A stretch of DNA of 8,020 nucleotides, from positions 1 through 8,020 of the forward strand of contig WRJP01000085.1 in assembly GCA_009778535.1 (NCBI GenBank), given 5' to 3'. Origin of the DNA: Propionibacteriaceae bacterium. Its GTDB lineage: Bacteria; Actinomycetota; Actinomycetes; Propionibacteriales; Propionibacteriaceae. A model generated the notes under the pieces. That model was given only the letters and a program-made list of their open reading frames with translations, was not told where the DNA came from and made no database searches. Positions 1 through 7,174 of this stretch are shown here, piece by piece; positions within the stretch are counted from its first letter, which is position 1; every line of letters starts with the position of its first letter. The position numbers and the translations under genes are program-made.

Positions 1-473
1 ACGAACGTGGCCCGCAGATAGTGGTTTCTCGTACTCACCCCAATCTGGTCTTGAAGCTATTCAAAGCAGAAGTGCCAGAGATCGAGCAAAAGGTTGTGGA
101 AGTCATGGCGATCGCTCGTGAAGTCGGGCATCGTACCAAGATTTCAGTGCGCAGCCACGACCCGAATGTTTCTGCTAAAGGGGCGTGTATCGGGCCAATG
201 GGGCAGCGCGTGCGAGCGGTGACGCATGAGTTGAACGAAGAAAAAATCGACATCATTGATTACTCTGACGACCCTATTACTTATATCGCTTCGGCGCTTT
301 CGCCAGCGAAGGTGACTTCGGTCACCATCACAGATCACACTGCCAAGGCGGCCAGAGTGATTATTCCCGATTATCAGCTTTCGCTTGCAATCGGACGCGA
401 AGGGCAAAATGCTCGCCTCGCGGCCAGACTAACTGGTTGGCGAATCGACATCAGGCCGGATACCGCGCCGTGA
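1..473 (+). CDS. nusA: Transcription termination/antitermination factor NusA, C-terminal part
   Basis: Only the 3' end is in the window. The reading frame is open from base 3 (Glu-Arg-Gly-Pro-Gln), and the true start lies upstream, so the GTG at 21 is internal. The first residues (RGPQIVVSRTHPNLVLKLF) are the usual link from the S1 domain into KH1. KH1 has its GxxG-type loop (IGPMGQRVRAV) at about 189-221. KH2 has IGREGQNARLAARLTGW at about 390-440. The protein stops soon after KH2 with TGA at 471-473, as in actinobacterial NusA proteins, which lack the acidic repeats of the enterobacterial form. NusA binds RNA polymerase and nascent RNA and modulates pausing, termination and antitermination in the cytoplasm. 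The stop overlaps the proposed ylxR start by four bases (GTGA), which points to translational coupling. Identity is secure; the missing N-terminal domain cannot be assessed. Confidence 0.96.
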   Translation, partial: ERGPQIVVSRTHPNLVLKLFKAEVPEIEQKVVEVMAIAREVGHRTKISVRSHDPNVSAKGACIGPMGQRVRAVTHELNEEKIDIIDYSDDPITYIASALSPAKVTSVTITDHTAKAARVIIPDYQLSLAIGREGQNARLAARLTGWRIDIRPDTAP

Positions 474-733
474 CCTCAAGGCCAGAACGAACCTGCGTGG
501 GTTGCAGGCAGCGTTCGCCGAAAGCTGAAATGATTCGTGTCGTCTCCGATGGGGCAGGAGGCATCACTTTTGATCGTGCTCAAACACTCCCTGGTCGCGG
601 GGCGTATTTCCATCACGGATGTGAGGAACGCGGGTTTCGGAAAAAGATATTGTCACATGCGTTGCGAACTGTGGTTGATGTTGAACCGGTGAGAGCGATC
701 AGAGAATTATGTCAGAGCGGGAGAATAGGGTAG
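470..733 (+). CDS. ylxR: YlxR family (DUF448) RNA-binding protein
   Basis: This is a small basic protein of 87 residues if translation starts at GTG 470. That start overlaps the nusA stop as GTGA and puts the family hallmark RTCVGCR at residues 7-13 (Cys9, Cys12), close to the N-terminus as is usual. A TTG at 437 in the same frame would add 11 residues but lies deep inside nusA and is less likely. The second hallmark, GRGAYFHHGC, is at residues 42-51, followed by a basic helix region (RGFRKKILSHALR). YlxR proteins are encoded between nusA and infB in many bacteria and are thought to bind RNA; in Bacillus a role as a nucleoid-associated regulator has been proposed. Its normal downstream partner infB is missing here. 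Family assignment is firm; the exact start is moderately sure. Confidence 0.93.
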   Translation: MTSRPERTCVGCRQRSPKAEMIRVVSDGAGGITFDRAQTLPGRGAYFHHGCEERGFRKKILSHALRTVVDVEPVRAIRELCQSGRIG

Positions 734-750
734 AGTGGGTGTTTGACCTT

Positions 751-790
751 CGCAAAAGTCCTGCGTCAATTTTACGCGGGTCGTTTTGCG
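751..790 (+). promoter_or_regulatory. Two-part stem-loop in the rpoB leader
   Basis: The outer arms CGCAAAA (751-757) and TTTTGCG (784-790) are perfectly complementary. The inner arms CCTGCGT (760-766) and ACGCGGG (774-780) pair over seven positions with one G-U. The loop is CAATTTT. A small 2 x 3 internal loop (GT against TCG) separates the two helices, giving 14 pairs within 40 nucleotides, about 41 bases before the rpoB start. No U-tract follows the outer arm, so a standard intrinsic terminator is unlikely. In E. coli an RNase III processing hairpin lies between rplL and rpoB. A similar processing or attenuation role here is my inference. Confidence 0.55.
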
Positions 791-818
791 TGCAATGAAC
801 CGGCAGAACCGGATTTCT

Positions 819-825
819 GGAAGGA
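819..825 (+). promoter_or_regulatory. Ribosome binding site of rpoB
   Basis: GGAAGGA lies six bases before the TTG at 832. It decides the start: the TTG codon is followed by Ala-Ala-Ser-Arg, the usual opening of actinobacterial beta subunits, and no better ATG or GTG with a good site lies nearby. Confidence 0.75.
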
Positions 826-831
826 TTCACC

Positions 832-3800
832 TTGGCCGCCTCGCGCAGAGCGTCGAAGAACGTCAACGTTGTCTTAAATAGCGGACGTATCTCATTTGCA
901 AAAATTCACGAACCGCTTGAGGTCCCAAACTTACTCGATCTACAGATCCAATCATTTGACTGGTTGGTCGGTAACGAGGTGTGGCAACAGCGAGTAGCTG
1001 ACCACAAGAGTTCGGGACGCACCGATATCAACACCAAATCTGGTCTTGGTGAGATTTTTGAAGAAATCTCTCCCATCGAGGATTTGTCGCAAACCATGTC
1101 GTTGTCCTTCCGCGACAACCGGTTTGAAGAGCCGAAACATTCCGTTGCCGAATGCAAAGACCGCGATGTGACATATTCGGCTCCGCTGTTCGTTACTGCC
1201 GAGTTCATGAACAACGACACCGGAGAGATCAAGTCGCAGACCGTCTTCATGGGTGATTTTCCGTTGATGACCGAAAAAGGCACCTTCATTATTAATGGTA
1301 CTGAACGCGTCGTGGTCTCCCAGTTGGTGCGCTCGCCGGGCGTTTACTTTGAACAGGTTCCGGACAAGACTTCCGACAAAGACATCTTTACCTGCAAGAT
1401 CATCCCCAGCCGCGGCGCTTGGTTAGAGTTTGAAATCGACAAACGCGAGCTAGTCGGCGTGCGTCTTGACCGCAAACGCAAGCAGAACGTGACTGTCCTG
1501 CTGAAAGCGCTGGGTTGGACAAATGAGCAAATCCTGGCCGAGTTCGGCGATTCGGAAGCCATGCGACTGACGTTAGAAAAGGATCATATCCAAGGCGTTG
1601 ACGATGCGCTGCTAGACATCTACCGCAAGCTGCGCCCCGGTGAACCTCCCACCAGGGATGCCGCGCAGACCATGTTGGAGAACTACTACTTCAACCCCAA
1701 GCGTTACGATCTGGCGAAAGTTGGGCGTTACAAGATCAACAAGAAACTTGGTCTTGATCTTCCTTTCGACACCCAAGTGCTCACCATTGAAGACATTGTT
1801 GCTGCCATCAAGTACATCGTCGCCCTGCACGAAGGCAAGGCCGAACTGGACGGTCGCTTGGTGGAAACCGACGACATCGACCACTTTGGTAACCGCCGGT
1901 TACGTACGGTAGGAGAGTTGATTCAGAATCAACTCCGAATCGGTTTGGGTCGCTTAGAGCGCACGGTGCGTGATCGGATGACCACCCAAGATATTGAGGC
2001 GATCACTCCGCAGACACTCATCAATATCAGGCCAGTATCAGCGGCATTGAAAGAGTTCTTCGGCACTTCACAGTTGTCCCAATTCATGGATCAGACTAAC
2101 CCTGTCGCTGGTCTTACCCACAAGCGCCGCCTTTCAGCGTTAGGCCCAGGTGGTCTTTCTCGTGATCGTGCCGGTATGGAAGTGCGAGACGTTCACCCCT
2201 CTCACTTCGGCCGTATGTGTCCGATTGAAACTCCTGAAGGTCCGAACATCGGCCTTATCGGCTCACTGGCTTCCTTCGCCAGAGTAAACGCCTTTGGTTT
2301 CATCGAAACCCCCTACCGCAAGGTTGTAAACGGCGTAGTAACCGACCAAATCGAATACTTGACCGCTGACGAAGAAGACCGCTACGTGGTTGCCCAGGCC
2401 AATGCTGTAATCGCAGACGACGGCAAGTTCGTTGAAGATCGAGTTTTGGTGCGCATCAAAGCTGGCGACGTCGATTCCGTCCCTGGTGACCAAGTGCAGT
2501 ATATGGACGTTTCGGCTCGTCAGATGGTATCGGTGGCTACCGCCCTGATCCCATTCTTGGAGCATGACGACGCTTCCCGCGCTCTGATGGGTGCGAACAT
2601 GCAACGTCAAGCCGTTCCGCTGATTCACAACGAGTCGCCCTATGTTGGAACTGGCATGGAATATCGCGGGGCAGTGGATGCCGGAGACGTGACGTTGGCC
2701 GCAAAAGCAGGCGTCGTAACTTCGGTAAGCGCTGACATTATCGACGTCAGCAATGACGACGGAACCTACACTTCCTACAAACTGGCGAAATTCGCGCGCT
2801 CCAACCAGGCGACCTGCATCAACCAGCGTCCACTAGTTGTGGCAGGGGATCGGGTTACCGCAAACCAAGCCTTAGCTGATGGTGCCTGCACCGATCACGG
2901 CGAGATGGCGTTGGGACGAAATCTTTTGGTCGCTTTCATGCCGTGGGAAGGTCACAACTACGAGGATGCCATCATCCTCTCCCAACGGTTAGTGCAAGAG
3001 GACATTCTCACTTCGATTCACATTGAAGAACATGAGATTGACGCCCGCGACACCAAGTTGGGCACCGAAGAAATCACGCGTGACATTCCAAATATCGGCG
3101 ACGAAATGCTTGCTGACTTGGACGAACGCGGCATCATCAGAATAGGTGCCGAGGTTGCGACCGGCGACATTCTCGTCGGAAAAGTTACCCCAAAGGGCGA
3201 GACTGAGCTGACCCCTGAAGAGCGACTGCTGCGAGCCATCTTCGGTGAGAAAGCCCGCGAAGTTCGTGACACCTCCATGAAGGTTCCCCACGGTGAAACT
3301 GGAACCGTAATCGGAGTTAGGGTGTTCGACCGCGAAGACGGTGATGAGCTTCCTCCTGGTGTCAATCAGCTAGTTCGAGTCTATGTCGCCCAGAAACGTA
3401 AGATTTCGGACGGCGACAAGCTGGCCGGACGCCACGGAAATAAAGGTGTTATCTCTAAGATTCTTCCAGTCGAAGACATGCCATTCATGGAAGATGGCAC
3501 CCCAGTTGATATCGTGCTCAACCCGTTGGGTGTGCCTTCACGTATGAACGTGGGACAGGTTCTTGAAACTCATCTGGGTTGGATTGCGCATTCGGGTTGG
3601 GACATTAAAGGTGTCAAGGAACCCTGGGCAAAGCGGCTCATCGACGTGGGATTGGAACGCGTAGAAGGCGGTGCCCGCTTAGCGACACCAGTGTTCGACG
3701 GCGCCAACGAAGAAGAAATCGCTGGCCTGCTAGAGCACGGTCTACCACAGCGTGACGGCCTCAAACTGGTCGACGCAGGCGGAAAAACGACACTATTCGA

Positions 3801-4305
3801 CGGACGCTCCGGAGAACCGTATCCGCAAAAGGTCGGAGTTGGGTACATCTACATGCTCAAACTGCACCACCTAGTAGACGACAAGATTCACGCTCGTTCT
3901 ACCGGCCCGTACTCAATGATTACCCAGCAACCGCTCGGCGGAAAAGCCCAATTCGGTGGTCAGCGTTTCGGTGAGATGGAAGTGTGGGCACTGGAAGCCT
4001 ACGGTGCTGCGTGGGCACTCCAAGAGTTGCTCACCATCAAGTCCGACGACGTCCCAGGTCGAGTGAAAGTCTATGAGGCCATCGTGAAGGGTGAAAACAT
4101 CCCCGAACCTGGCATTCCTGAATCTTTCAAGGTTCTGGTGAAAGAAATGAAGTCCCTGTGTCTGAACGTGGAAGTGCTTTCATCTACGGGCGCAGTGGTC
4201 GAGCTACGTGATTCTGAAGATGACTATCGCGCCAGCGAGGAGTTCGGAATCGATCTGTCAAGGCGCCCGGGTGTGGATAGTTTCGCAACCCTGGAAGACG
4301 TTTAG
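832..4305 (+). CDS. rpoB: DNA-directed RNA polymerase subunit beta
   Basis: Complete, 1157 residues, close to the roughly 1,160-1,170 usual in Actinobacteria. With beta', this subunit forms the catalytic cleft of RNA polymerase and makes RNA from NTPs on a DNA template. Landmarks in order are: RISFAKI near the N-terminus; SRGAWLEFEID from residue 193; the rifampicin region at 411-437; RDVHPSHFGRMCPIETPEG from residue 452; GRHGNKG at 866-872, with the conserved lysine in the active centre; and the C-terminal clamp segment GGKAQFGGQRFGEMEVWALE from residue 1036, which contacts beta'. The rifampicin contacts Gln417, Asp420, His430, Arg433 and Ser435 match the sensitive wild type (E. coli Q513, D516, H526, R529, S531). 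The TTG start is supported by a ribosome binding site six bases upstream. rpoC follows after 53 bases, the normal order. No frameshift or missing motif was seen. Confidence 0.99.
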   Translation: MAASRRASKNVNVVLNSGRISFAKIHEPLEVPNLLDLQIQSFDWLVGNEVWQQRVADHKSSGRTDINTKSGLGEIFEEISPIEDLSQTMSLSFRDNRFEEPKHSVAECKDRDVTYSAPLFVTAEFMNNDTGEIKSQTVFMGDFPLMTEKGTFIINGTERVVVSQLVRSPGVYFEQVPDKTSDKDIFTCKIIPSRGAWLEFEIDKRELVGVRLDRKRKQNVTVLLKALGWTNEQILAEFGDSEAMRLTLEKDHIQGVDDALLDIYRKLRPGEPPTRDAAQTMLENYYFNPKRYDLAKVGRYKINKKLGLDLPFDTQVLTIEDIVAAIKYIVALHEGKAELDGRLVETDDIDHFGNRRLRTVGELIQNQLRIGLGRLERTVRDRMTTQDIEAITPQTLINIRPVSAALKEFFGTSQLSQFMDQTNPVAGLTHKRRLSALGPGGLSRDRAGMEVRDVHPSHFGRMCPIETPEGPNIGLIGSLASFARVNAFGFIETPYRKVVNGVVTDQIEYLTADEEDRYVVAQANAVIADDGKFVEDRVLVRIKAGDVDSVPGDQVQYMDVSARQMVSVATALIPFLEHDDASRALMGANMQRQAVPLIHNESPYVGTGMEYRGAVDAGDVTLAAKAGVVTSVSADIIDVSNDDGTYTSYKLAKFARSNQATCINQRPLVVAGDRVTANQALADGACTDHGEMALGRNLLVAFMPWEGHNYEDAIILSQRLVQEDILTSIHIEEHEIDARDTKLGTEEITRDIPNIGDEMLADLDERGIIRIGAEVATGDILVGKVTPKGETELTPEERLLRAIFGEKAREVRDTSMKVPHGETGTVIGVRVFDREDGDELPPGVNQLVRVYVAQKRKISDGDKLAGRHGNKGVISKILPVEDMPFMEDGTPVDIVLNPLGVPSRMNVGQVLETHLGWIAHSGWDIKGVKEPWAKRLIDVGLERVEGGARLATPVFDGANEEEIAGLLEHGLPQRDGLKLVDAGGKTTLFDGRSGEPYPQKVGVGYIYMLKLHHLVDDKIHARSTGPYSMITQQPLGGKAQFGGQRFGEMEVWALEAYGAAWALQELLTIKSDDVPGRVKVYEAIVKGENIPEPGIPESFKVLVKEMKSLCLNVEVLSSTGAVVELRDSEDDYRASEEFGIDLSRRPGVDSFATLEDV

Positions 4306-4343
4306 TCAACCTAGACAAATCGTTGTATCGATAAGAAAGATAA

Positions 4344-4350
4344 GAGAGAG
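4344..4350 (+). promoter_or_regulatory. Weak ribosome binding site of rpoC
   Basis: A purine run (GAGAGAG) lies eight bases before the GTG at 4359 in the 53-base rpoB-rpoC gap. The match to the anti-Shine-Dalgarno sequence is only partial. The GTG start is chosen mainly because the next residues (LDVNFYDELRIGLATA) are the usual N-terminus of actinobacterial beta' subunits. I see no terminator or promoter in the gap, so rpoB and rpoC are probably cotranscribed. Confidence 0.5.
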
Positions 4351-4358
4351 AAACCAAC

Positions 4359-6310
4359 GTGCTTGACGTCAATTTCTACGACGAACTGCGAATCGGCTTG
4401 GCTACGGCTGACCAAATCCGTGAATGGAGCCACGGCGAGGTAAAGAAACCAGAGACCATCAACTATCGCACGCTCAAACCTGAGCGCGACGGCCTGTTCT
4501 GCGAGAAAATCTTTGGACCCACCCGAGATTGGGAATGCTACTGCGGAAAGTACAAGCGGGTACGCTTCAAGGGCATAATCTGTGAGCGTTGCGGTGTGGA
4601 AGTCACCCGCTCCAATGTGCGGCGCGAACGTATGGGACACATTGAGCTGGCAGCTCCGGTAACCCACATCTGGTACTTCAAAGGTGTACCTTCGCGGCTG
4701 GGATATTTACTCGATATCGCACCAAAAGACCTAGAGAAGGTCATCTACTTTGCGGCGTACATGATTACTCACGTAGACGAGGAAGCTCGCCATCGTGATT
4801 TGCCCTCACTTGAAGCCAAGGTCGAGGTCGAACGCAAACAGATTGAACAGAACCGCGAAGCTGAACTTGCCGCGCGCCTAACACGTCAGGAAGAAGAGCT
4901 GATCGCTGCTGAGGAAGAAGGTTCCAAGACTCCGAAGAAGCGAATCACCGAGAACAGCGAACGTGAACTTAAGCAGATACGCGACCGTGCTACTAAAGAA
5001 TTGGAACGTCTCGACGCGGTTTGGGATCGGTTCAAGTCCCTCAAAGTTCAAGACCTCGAAGGTGATGAAATCATCTACCGAGCGATGAAAGATCGTTTCG
5101 GGAAATACTTTGAAGGCTATATGGGCGCTGAGGCTGTCAAGAAACGCCTGGCGACCTTCGATTTGGAAGCTGAGTCGGAAACGCTGCGTGAGGTTATTCA
5201 AAACGGCAAGGGTCAGCGTAAGACCAGAGCGTTGAAGCGTTTGAAAGTTGTTTCAGCATTTCTGAGCACCGCGAACTCCCCACTGGGGATGGTTTTGGAT
5301 GCAGTGCCGGTAATTCCTCCGGATTTGCGTCCGATGGTGCAATTGGACGGCGGTCGTTTCGCCACCTCCGATCTGAACGATCTGTATCGGCGGGTCATTA
5401 ACCGCAACAACCGGTTGAAGCGGCTCCTCGACTTGGAAGCTCCGGAAATCATCGTCAATAATGAGAAAAGGATGCTGCAAGAAGCCGTAGATTCGCTGTT
5501 CGACAACGGTAGGCGTGGACGTCCGGTAACTGGCCCGGGTAATCGTCCACTGAAATCAATCTCTGACATGCTAAAAGGTAAGCAGGGGCGTTTCCGTCAG
5601 AACCTGCTGGGTAAGCGGGTTGACTATTCGGGACGTTCGGTGATCGTGGTAGGCCCGCAGTTGAAGCTGCATCAATGTGGTCTGCCGAAGGCGATGGCTT
5701 TGGAGTTGTTCAAGCCGTTCGTGATGAAGCGCCTTGATGATCTGAATTTGGCACAGAATATTAAGTCTGCCAAGCGGATGGTGGAGCGGCAGCGTTCAGT
5801 GGTTTGGGATGTGTTGGAAGAAGTCATTTCAGAACATCCGGTGTTGCTGAACCGTGCACCTACTCTGCACCGCCTCGGGATTCAGGCATTTGAGCCGCAA
5901 CTCATTGAGGGTAAGGCGATTCAGATTCACCCGTTGGTTTGTACCGCGTTCAATGCTGACTTTGATGGCGATCAGATGGCAGTACATCTTCCGCTGTCTG
6001 CCGAAGCTCAGGCTGAAGCTCGGATTTTGATGTTGAGCACGAACAACATTCTCAAGCCTGCCGACGGCCGTCCGGTGACCATGCCTACTCAAGATATGAT
6101 CATCGGCCACTATTTCCTGACCTTGGAGCAGCCGAACGCGATTGGTGAAGGTCGAGCGTTCTCGTCAGTTGCTGAAGCGTTAATGGCTTATGACAAGGGC
6201 GAGTTGGCAGTGGGTGCGCGTTGCAAGATTTGTTTGAGCGCTGATGTGACCGGGCCTGCGGATGTGAGGGTACGTGAAGACGGATCTTTCATCATGGAAA
6301 CAACGCTGGG
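4359..6310 (+). CDS. rpoC: DNA-directed RNA polymerase subunit beta', N-terminal half, cut off at a chimeric junction
   Basis: Starts at GTG 4359. About 650 residues are recognisable against roughly 1,300 in a full actinobacterial beta'. The N-terminal zinc site is intact (Cys60, Cys62, Cys75, Cys78). A charged coiled segment at about 140-235 (Glu/Lys/Arg-rich) is typical of actinobacteria. The RPVTGPGNRPLK motif starts at residue 388, and LLGKRVDYSGRSVI begins at 416. The catalytic NADFDGD at residues 532-538 keeps all three magnesium-binding aspartates (534, 536, 538). Homology ends at METTLG (residue 646 onward, to base 6310). A normal protein would continue with an Arg and a hydrophobic stretch. 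Instead the frame runs on through unrelated taxilin DNA to a TGA at 6366-6368. The bridge helix, trigger loop and second zinc site are absent, so the product as drawn would be inactive. This is more likely a break in the sequence than a real pseudogene. Confidence 0.97.
6295..6310. other. Bacterium-animal junction with dual-readable overlap
   Basis: These 16 bases fit two protein families in two frames. Frame 6294/6297 gives Met-Glu-Thr-Thr-Leu-Gly, the expected RpoC sequence. Frame 6295/6298 gives Trp-Lys-Gln-Arg-Trp-Glu, the expected taxilin sequence. Upstream, only the RpoC reading makes sense; downstream, only the taxilin reading does. Composition also changes here, from moderate GC with many CpG to AT-rich with very few CpG. 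The exact crossover cannot be placed within the shared string. Confidence 0.85.
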
Positions 6311-6484
6311 AGAAGAGTCATCAGGCACTGCTGGAGATGGCAGCAGACAAGCAGCAGAGGGATGGTGAACTTGCGTTAGCCACTCGCCAGCTTGCACAGC
6401 TGCAGAAGCTGTGCAGAACTTTGCAGGCAGAGAGAACATCATTGCTTGCACAGCTCAAGGCTGAGGGAGCAGCAAAGACAGGAG
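6295..6484 (+). CDS. Taxilin family protein, partial exon of the conserved coiled coil
   Basis: Sixty-three codons plus one base, read from TGG 6295. The key segments are WKQRWEKSHQALLEMAADKQ, then QRDGEL, then LAQLQKLCRTLQAERTSLLAQL. From memory, vertebrate taxilins have at this point a block of the form W/Y-R-S-R-W-E-x-x-N-K-A-L-L-E-M-A-E-E-K, then RDKEL, then RLEKLCRALQTERNDL; spacing and residues agree over about 55 positions. Taxilins are long coiled-coil cytoplasmic proteins that bind syntaxins and act in vesicle traffic. The spacing of Leu and Ala residues here suits a coiled coil. The exon appears to end at a GAG/GTGAGG donor (6484/6485). Read-through would add an unrelated tail ending at TGA 6568-6570. 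The 5' end of the exon is lost at the junction. I cannot tell which paralogue or animal this is; the sequence is fairly divergent from human taxilins. Confidence 0.75.
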
Positions 6485-6490
6485 GTGAGG
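6482..6490 (+). other. Predicted splice donor at the end of the taxilin exon
   Basis: GAG|GTGAGG, with the intron starting at 6485, is close to the animal consensus MAG|GTRAGT. Taxilin-like coding similarity fades just before it, and the frame beyond soon loses any coiled-coil character. No matching acceptor was identified in the window. Confidence 0.6.
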
Positions 6491-6805
6491 GAGGAGCTTC
6501 TGTTATTAGTTGGTTTCTGAGAGAGGAGTCATTTATTTTTGTGCTGTGTAAGCTGATAATCCAGCACTGAGTACAATACAAGGTTTTCACAAAAGAAGTA
6601 AACTATTTCAGCAATGTATGTTTTGGAATGATTATTAGAAAGTATGATGACATCATTACTGTTATCACCTTTGGGCAGAAAACTGGTGTGTAATTGTATT
6701 TTATGGTGGGTGGTATAAAAAACAAACTTTCAAAAATGTTTTGTATACATCATTTGTCTGCATTCACTTTCTTTGTGCATGTGGGTTTTCTGAAAGCATT
6801 TACTC
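6485..6805. other. Non-coding, probable intron, first part
   Basis: This is AT-rich sequence with no CpG that I can see, no credible ORF and no recognised repeat. The only small structure noted is a 13-base odd palindrome at 6644-6656 (ATGATG, A, CATCAT), which is short enough to be chance. Confidence 0.6.
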
Positions 6806-6833
6806 TATTTACCCGAATGCAAGACAACTCTAG

Positions 6834-6930
6834 TCTAAGATGACTCCCCAAAAAATAAGACTTCTGCCAAGAGAATATGTATCCAAATCTAAGTCGATCC
6901 CCAAAAATAAAATGTCTGCTAAAAAAAGTA
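6834..6930. repeat. Imperfect subterminal direct repeat, period 54
   Basis: Two copies start at 6834 (TCTAAGATGACTCCCCAAAA) and 6888 (TCTAAGTCGATCCCCAAAAA). Both continue with a similar AT-rich stretch and a TCTGC-type core. A third, weaker copy of the leading motif lies at about 6818-6831 (TGCAAGACAACTCT). Clusters like this fit the subterminal transposase binding sites of a DNA transposon, and they sit just outside the transposase remnant. Confidence 0.6.
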
Positions 6931-6977
6931 TTTTAATATTGATTTCGTACATGAAGCATGTCAGATTCTATTTACCT

Positions 6978-7168
6978 TTACCAATCAGTGTCACTGTCTC
7001 CATCTTCACAGTCAGTGCTTTAATCTTCCTCACACTCCTAACATCCCCATCCTCTTTCTTCACTGTCATTCCACAGCATATCATCAGTCCGATTTACTGC
7101 ATTGGATGTATGCACTTCTTCACAATCACTTCTGGTGAGATGCACTGCCATGCTGTTATGATCCACAT
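6978..7168 (-). pseudogene. Pogo-like (DDE superfamily) transposase, C-terminal remnant
   Basis: One - strand frame (7168 downward) reads MWIITAWQCISPEVIVKKC. After a frameshift near 7107-7118, another frame reads SNAVNRTDDMLWNDSEE. It then ends, past two in-frame stops, with the acidic tail STDCEDGDSDTDW and a stop at 6978-6980. From memory, active relatives carry W-I-x-x-A-W-x-x-I-S-P-E-V-I, then S-F-K-K-C-x-I-S-N-A-L-D-G-T-E-D-D, then an acidic C-terminus, in the same order and spacing. One frameshift and two stops within about 60 codons show the gene is dead. The DDE catalytic core is not present in the window in recognisable form. The family call is moderately sure; which pogo subfamily is unknown. 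Confidence 0.6.
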
Positions 7169-7174
7169 TGACTA

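Larger units (their letters stand above)
734..831 (+). other. ylxR-rpoB intergenic region (rpoB leader)
   Basis: These 98 bases separate the ylxR stop from the rpoB TTG start. They hold the stem-loop at 751-790, listed separately, and the rpoB ribosome binding site. A TTGACC at 743-748 resembles a -35 hexamer, but the best -10 candidates 17-19 bases downstream (TCAATT, AATTTT) match consensus at only three of six positions, so no promoter is called. In most bacteria the gene before rpoB is rplL and the gene after ylxR is infB; neither is present. This region is therefore either a real rearrangement point or a sequence join. Confidence 0.6.
6806..7168 (-). mobile_element. Decayed pogo/Tigger-like DNA transposon, one end plus 3' part of the transposase
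   Basis: Read on the - strand, this region gives the C-terminal end of a pogo-like transposase, its stop (6978-6980), about 50 bases of spacer, internal repeats, and a probable terminus. The terminus reads TTTACCCGAATGCAAGAC on the + strand and lies next to a TA at 6806-6807; pogo and mariner elements insert at TA. The other end was searched for and not seen in 7169-8020, so the copy is truncated, heavily diverged, or extends beyond the window. It lies within the probable taxilin intron. The family assignment rests on the short transposase motif, and the exact boundaries are uncertain. Confidence 0.55.

Noticed and set aside
743..773. Possible rpoB promoter, TTGACC followed 17-19 bases later by TCAATT or AATTTT
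   Set aside because: The -10 candidates match consensus at only three of six positions and lie in the loop of the hairpin. Not enough to call.
906..3848. Several - strand ORFs of 60-127 codons opposite rpoB
   Set aside because: Shadows of the rpoB coding sequence, with no family resemblance and no ribosome binding sites.
4306..4358. Terminator or promoter between rpoB and rpoC
   Set aside because: No stable stem followed by a T-run and no convincing hexamer pair in the 53 bases.
6311..6368. C-terminal tail of the RpoC open frame (EESSGTAGDGSRQAAEGW)
   Set aside because: This is the out-of-frame reading of taxilin coding DNA, not a real beta' extension or a novel fusion.
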